In this document: positions 59,848 through 64,000 of the stretch, piece by piece | Numbering within the stretch: position 1 is the first letter of the stretch | How the letters are laid out: each line of letters opens with the position of its first letter | Assembly (NCBI GenBank): GCA_037447655.1 | Contig: JBBHKE010002832.1 | Span: 64,001 to 128,000, forward strand | DNA length: 64,000 nucleotides | DNA from: Zygnema cylindricum | Taxonomy: Eukaryota > Streptophyta > Zygnematophyceae > Zygnematales > Zygnemataceae | Reading direction: 5' to 3' | Made by a program: the position numbers and the translations under genes | Notes under the pieces: generated by a model | Databases searched by the model: none | What the model saw: the letters and a program-made list of their open reading frames with translations, nothing else | What the model was told of the DNA's origin: nothing

Positions 59848-61835
59848 TGTAGGTCTTAATTACTTTTGTAAATTGCCGCCCTAAAGTTAATCCTTTAGAC
59901 TTTGGACTAAATACGTTAGAATGTAGACTACATACAATATTATCTTGTCGTAACGTTAATTAGGTAAAGTCACGAACACATAAATTAGAATCTAGATTAG
60001 GATCCTTTTGTTATAGCGCACAATAGAGCGCTTAAACTCCACAGTAATTAGCACTGTGTATTTTGTATATAAGTGACTTTTCTCACTTAATGAAATCATC
60101 CCAAATACAAATCAATTTCTCTCTCCAATGCATTGATCTTTCTCTTGTGTATAATTTCATGGCTTTCGCCAATCCACCTCCTTATAGTTTATGGGCCCGT
60201 TCATGCCACTTCTAACAGTATCCAGAAGTTTGATGGCCAAAACTTCTATGATTTGTCTTTTTCAGCAATGCGTTTTTTCAAACATGAGAAGATTTAGGAC
60301 TATTTTATAGGAATTTCAAAGCCTCCTATCCTTTCCTCTACTGATACACCAGCAAAAAAAGCTACAAAAGAGTTGGCAATAGCTATATGAAAACAAAAAG
60401 ATGAAGATGCGCACGCTGGCTTAGTGATCTCACTTACTACCGAGGGCACTCGTCTTATTTGTGGCGCCTCCTCTTCTGCTGGGGCTTGGAATCGTCTTCA
60501 AACAGCTTATATTAAAACCGGATGGGTCAATCGCCGAATTTAAAAACAAGCGTTTTTTAACTTAATGAAAAAGATGACGGAATCCATGCAAGACTAGATT
60601 AGCACGGTCGAATTGTCTTTCACAAAGTTCACCATGATAGGCGTGCACCTTTCCTACGAGGACTTCTCCTCTACCCTTTTGGGAGGAATCATTGTAACCT
60701 TTTCCCCTTTCATTTCCTCGTTTAACAATTTATATCAATTTATTCTTTTTCACTCTCTTTGTACAAAACTTTTGCATGAAGAGACCAAACTTCTTTTTTT
60801 TTTGCTACAAATCTCTCTCATGCAAATGCTTTTCTTGTTGAAAATCAAATTCTAACTTGCGTGGGGTGGAGCGTTTGTTTTGCGCTTACTGCAAAACAAA
60901 AAGACATGTCATCGAAGAATGTCAAAAATTGGCTAGGCGCAAAGCAGCCGAGGCTTCGAATCCCCCTAAAAATGGAGAGAATGCCAACGTTGCCCATGCC
61001 ACACCACCAATTCTTCCCACCCCCCCACTCTCTCCAAACCCTTTTTTCCCTTCAAATTTTTCTTATCCTTACCATTATTCCCCTTCTCTATCCCTCCCAC
61101 AATCTTCTATCGCCGCAGCGCACTATGACTCCTCAAACTCCGTTAACCACCCTTGGAAGGTCGCTTCCTCCCCATATTTTCCCTCTAATTATCCCACTCT
61201 AGTAGCTACCCCATTTGTACTCCCTCCCTCACCAAAATTCGGATATGGCAGTGTCGCAAAACATTTCCCAAACTCTGTCACTATGAATACTCAATTTCCA
61301 CAACGGTACGTTTTTTTATCTCAAACCTTTAACAGTTGAATAACCAACAGCGATTGGTTAACTCACCTTTGTCTTTTTTCATCTACTATGCAGATTCGCT
61401 TAGGAGACGACCGCATTTTATTGGCTACTCATTCTGGCGACGTACATGTCTTTAATGCGTTTGTTCACATATGCAACATTCTTTTTGTACCTGGTCTAGC
61501 GAGGAATTTATTTAATTTATTTTTTTTTCAAAGTCGCCACTTTTGACAGCTTAAAAGTTGAATTTGATAATGATAGGGTAACGTTTATAGACAGAAAAGA
61601 CAATAGTATTGTAATGTTTCGGCGTAGCACAAGATTATATGTACGTTCTTAAATCTTATAGTACGCCAAAGATATTTGCTTCAAATGCTAGCGTCGAAAG
61701 TTTTCCATTTTGGCATTTAAGATATGGTCATTTGAATAGCGATAGCTTGTGTACCTTGCAAAATCTTGTAACTGGACTAAATTAGTTTTATAACAAATCT
61801 TTAGATTTTTTTCACAGTTCCGTGCAAGGAAAAAT
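59848..61835 (+). mobile_element. Copia element F (degenerate, opened by E)
   Basis: Begins TGTAGGTCTTAATTAC within G. The LTR probably ends just before the gag ATG at 60159. The coding relic has MAFANPPP, an ITEGTRLI-type capsid core with stops, a CAYCKTKRHVIEEC zinc knuckle, FVPGLARNLFNL (protease end) and HSSVQGKI (pre-integrase), where element E is inserted. A different copia lineage from A, B and D1. Confidence 0.68.
60857..61339 (+). pseudogene. gag: Gag C-terminus with zinc knuckle, element F
   Basis: Open frame of 160 codons: CCHC knuckle CX2CX4HX4C (CAYCKTKRHVIEEC) followed by a Pro/Ser-rich tail. Upstream capsid sequence is interrupted by stops. Confidence 0.65.
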
Positions 61836-62050
61836 TGTTGAAATCACTAGATTTTGGGGAAGTATTTTTTAGGTCTTAATTAGCTAACATAGCTAAAAGA
61901 AAAGCACAGGCAGTTTGCCTCCACCTTCTCTCTCTAGCCTCCATACTTGTTGTAGTCACTGAAGGAAAGAGAGGGCGATGGAACCATGGCTGCCTCAGCT
62001 CCATAGGTAGGACTATAGAGTGACCTAAGTCACTCTCCACAAAAAGGTTG

Positions 62051-62121
62051 AGTCCGGCAGGACTGGAACCTCCGACCGGCAGAGGGAGGCGTAGTCGTCA
62101 GCTCTTATCGGTCTGTCGTAG
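62051..62121 (-). other. Antisense tRNA-like block in E 5' LTR
   Basis: Minus strand: D-arm-like TACGACAGACCGATAAGAGC, then GGTTCCAGTCC (62060-62070), a B box with one change. Confidence 0.48.
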
Positions 62122-62815
62122 TAGTCCGTTAGGATACATAGGGTTTGATAGCTATTTAAACATTAGCTACATCATTAATCTGATTAACAAAATACCAAAT
62201 TACGGACATAGGAACTAGTTGGGTTTTAGTGCGCACGAAACAAATGTACCGGACATTTGTTATTTTCGACGGCGAACATTAAAAGCCGGTTTAGATCCGA
62301 CGGCCCGCACCATCGCCGGGATCACGGAATGGCCATCTTGGCGGTTTTCGGATGTGATATGACCTGTCGACACGTGGCAAGATATCATTGGAAAGCGAGA
62401 ATCTCGGGGAGCATAAAGACAAGTCTGAAAGAGACAGACGTCCCCTCTTTGGCCTTGTCGTACACCAGCCGTACAGAAAGTACATCGACCTTAGTACCTT
62501 TCTGTACTGAACAGTCTTTTGATTGGTTCGTACATCAGTTGATAGGGGTTGAGAGAGGGGTTTAGAACTTAGAGGATTGAGGGGGTAGCCGCTTCTCTCC
62601 CAACAAGCTTGTATAAATATTGGCATCTTTGCCACTTGACAATTAATTGCATGGTTGGACATTTTCAGTGATTCCTTTTTGCTGTGGACTCAGAGGAGTC
62701 CAGACTGCACAGAGGTGCAGTCAGATTGTCTATTTACCTGCTTGGGGAGCAGAGATCCAGTTTGCAAGAGGGCTAGCCAAAAGCTATCTAGAGGCTTCCT
62801 AAATTCAGTGATCCA

Positions 62816-63967
62816 ATGGGGGACACAAAATTGCAGGTTATGGGCCCACCCTCTAGGGTGCCCATCTTCAACAGATCTGTGTTCATTTACTGGGAAGCCA
62901 TGATGACAAGGGCATTGTGTGAAAAACGATATTGGGATATCGTCAATGGAAAAGTGAAACGTCCATCTCAAGGGACCCCACTAGGGTTTGATGGAGTGAG
63001 GTTTTTTTCAGCATTATCTGCTCCAACGGAGGAGACAGATGATGGGGACAGCAGTGTGTCAGAAAAAGGGAAAGGAAAGGAGACACCTCTCACTCCTTTT
63101 GCCACGACACCTGGAATGGTGTTCGTGAAGACCGAGGAAAACGATATTCAAATGTGGGAGTACACCAACATGAATACCAGGCATTTTATTCTGAAGCACC
63201 TCACTCAAGCTTTGGCGACCTCCCATCTTAACATCTTCAAGGCCGAGGAGTTGTGGATGACTTTAGTGGAAATCTATAAAGTCGGTACCAATCAGGAGCT
63301 CCAGCTGGTTGAGCAAAGGTTGGGGAGTTATACTTACAAAGGAGGGAAGATGTTAGATTATTGCAATGACCTCTCTTGCCTGTATATGGAGATGGAGAGT
63401 GTCGGGTGGATAGGCACAATGAAAATGAAAGTTAAGACTCTTATCATGAAACTGCCGGAGGAGTATGAAAACATAGTGTACCGAGTGCAAGAAATGGATG
63501 ATAGTTCTTGGAAGTGGAGCACCGTGGTCCGAATGATACTCGTACAGGAGAACACTATTGAGATCCGCAGAGGAGGTAAGAGCGTTCAAGCTCTAGCTGC
63601 CGGGACGGACCGGTGGAGGAAAGATATGAAGAAGTCCCAAAACAGCTTCAAATGAGAAAGAGATCAATCCGGAGAACCTAGGCCCCCAAAGGGTCTTTGC
63701 CATTTCTGCAAAAAGCTAGGACACTTCATCGCTGATTGCATCAAGCTGTCAGATTTGAGGCTCCAAGAAAACCGTGGAGAGGGTTTTTCCGGAGAGAAGA
63801 AAAAGGCACTTGTGGTCACCCGAGTAAGAGTAGAGACTGAGGAGGACGAGTCCTTTGAGGAGGAGGATGGGGAGCTTCTTCTCGACGAGAACCTTGAGGA
63901 GAAGGAGATTCCTCGAAGACAGAAGTGTGCTCTTGGAGCCATTCAAGAAGCTCCACAAGGAAGATGA
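62816..63967 (+). pseudogene. gag: gag of element E
   Basis: The best-preserved Gag in the window. The ATG is 20 nt inside the LTR and the frame reads through the primer-binding site (MGDTKLQVMGPPSRVPIFN). Capsid core FILKHLTQALATSHLN, YTYKGGKMLDYCND, IMKLPEEYENIVYRVQ. One in-frame TGA (63653-63655) lies before the intact knuckle CHFCKKLGHFIADC. A second TGA (63965-63967) lies where A has the Trp before the protease motif (here INSDASMHMG). No frameshift seen in between. Confidence 0.8.
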
Positions 63968-64000
63968 ATCATCAATTCAGATGCATCCATGCATATGGGT

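Larger units (their letters stand above)
61836..64000 (+). mobile_element. Copia LTR retrotransposon E (B family, runs off right edge)
   Basis: 5' LTR 61836-62835 (TGTTGAAATCACTAG... to AAATTGCA), primer site 62836-62850 (GGTTATGGGCCCACC), then gag. Inserted in F; AAAAT (61831-61835) is the putative left duplication. The window ends at the protease. Confidence 0.85.

Overview
This window is nuclear DNA of a land plant. Three intron-rich housekeeping genes with canonical GT-AG introns occupy the left 27 kb, and nested Ty1/copia LTR retrotransposons fill most of the right 29 kb. The gene families point to an embryophyte: a plant RBM26/27-type CCCH protein, a RIN2/RIN3-type ER ubiquitin ligase and the long plant form of FIP1. 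I cannot place the organism more precisely. The copia elements use a half-tRNA primer site that I would not expect in typical seed-plant elements.

Layout. 1-2619 (minus): the 5' part of an RBM26/27-like CCCH zinc-finger gene that runs off the left edge. 2620-3920: a short divergent intergenic space. 3921-11526 (plus): a membrane-bound RING-H2 E3 ligase of the RIN2/RIN3 (AMFR/gp78-like) type, modelled with ten exons that are consistent in phase. 11527-15994: intergenic. 15995-27443 (plus): a ten-exon FIP1 homologue, the CPSF subunit that tethers poly(A) polymerase, predicted at 1886 aa. Two of the three genes are RNA-processing factors and the third is an ER ubiquitin ligase; nothing suggests a functional cluster. 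Small MITEs sit in the introns: six copies of one TA-flanked family across the window, four of them in introns, plus a TTA-flanked hairpin MITE.

27444-35436 is gene-poor and AT-rich, with pyrimidine tracts, pentanucleotide repeats, one unrecognised minus-strand ORF and two related non-autonomous hAT elements with 8-bp target duplications.

35437-49260 is a copia element (A) with both LTRs and its TGAAT duplication. A second copia element (B, 39128-45374, minus, ACAAT duplication) is inserted in its pol, and a 1.25-kb insertion sits in its 3' LTR (ATTTC duplication). 50428 to the right edge is a deeper nest. Element D1 has two solo LTRs inside its 5' LTR. Its 3' LTR is opened by element G, G is opened by F, and F is opened by E, whose gag runs off the right edge. 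All the coding regions carry stops, frameshifts or deletions.

The most notable signals are in the LTR families. The primer-binding site matches the anticodon arm of initiator tRNA-Met and lies inside the gag reading frame, whose ATG sits 20 nt inside the LTR. Several LTR families also carry an antisense tRNA-like block with recognisable A- and B-box motifs.
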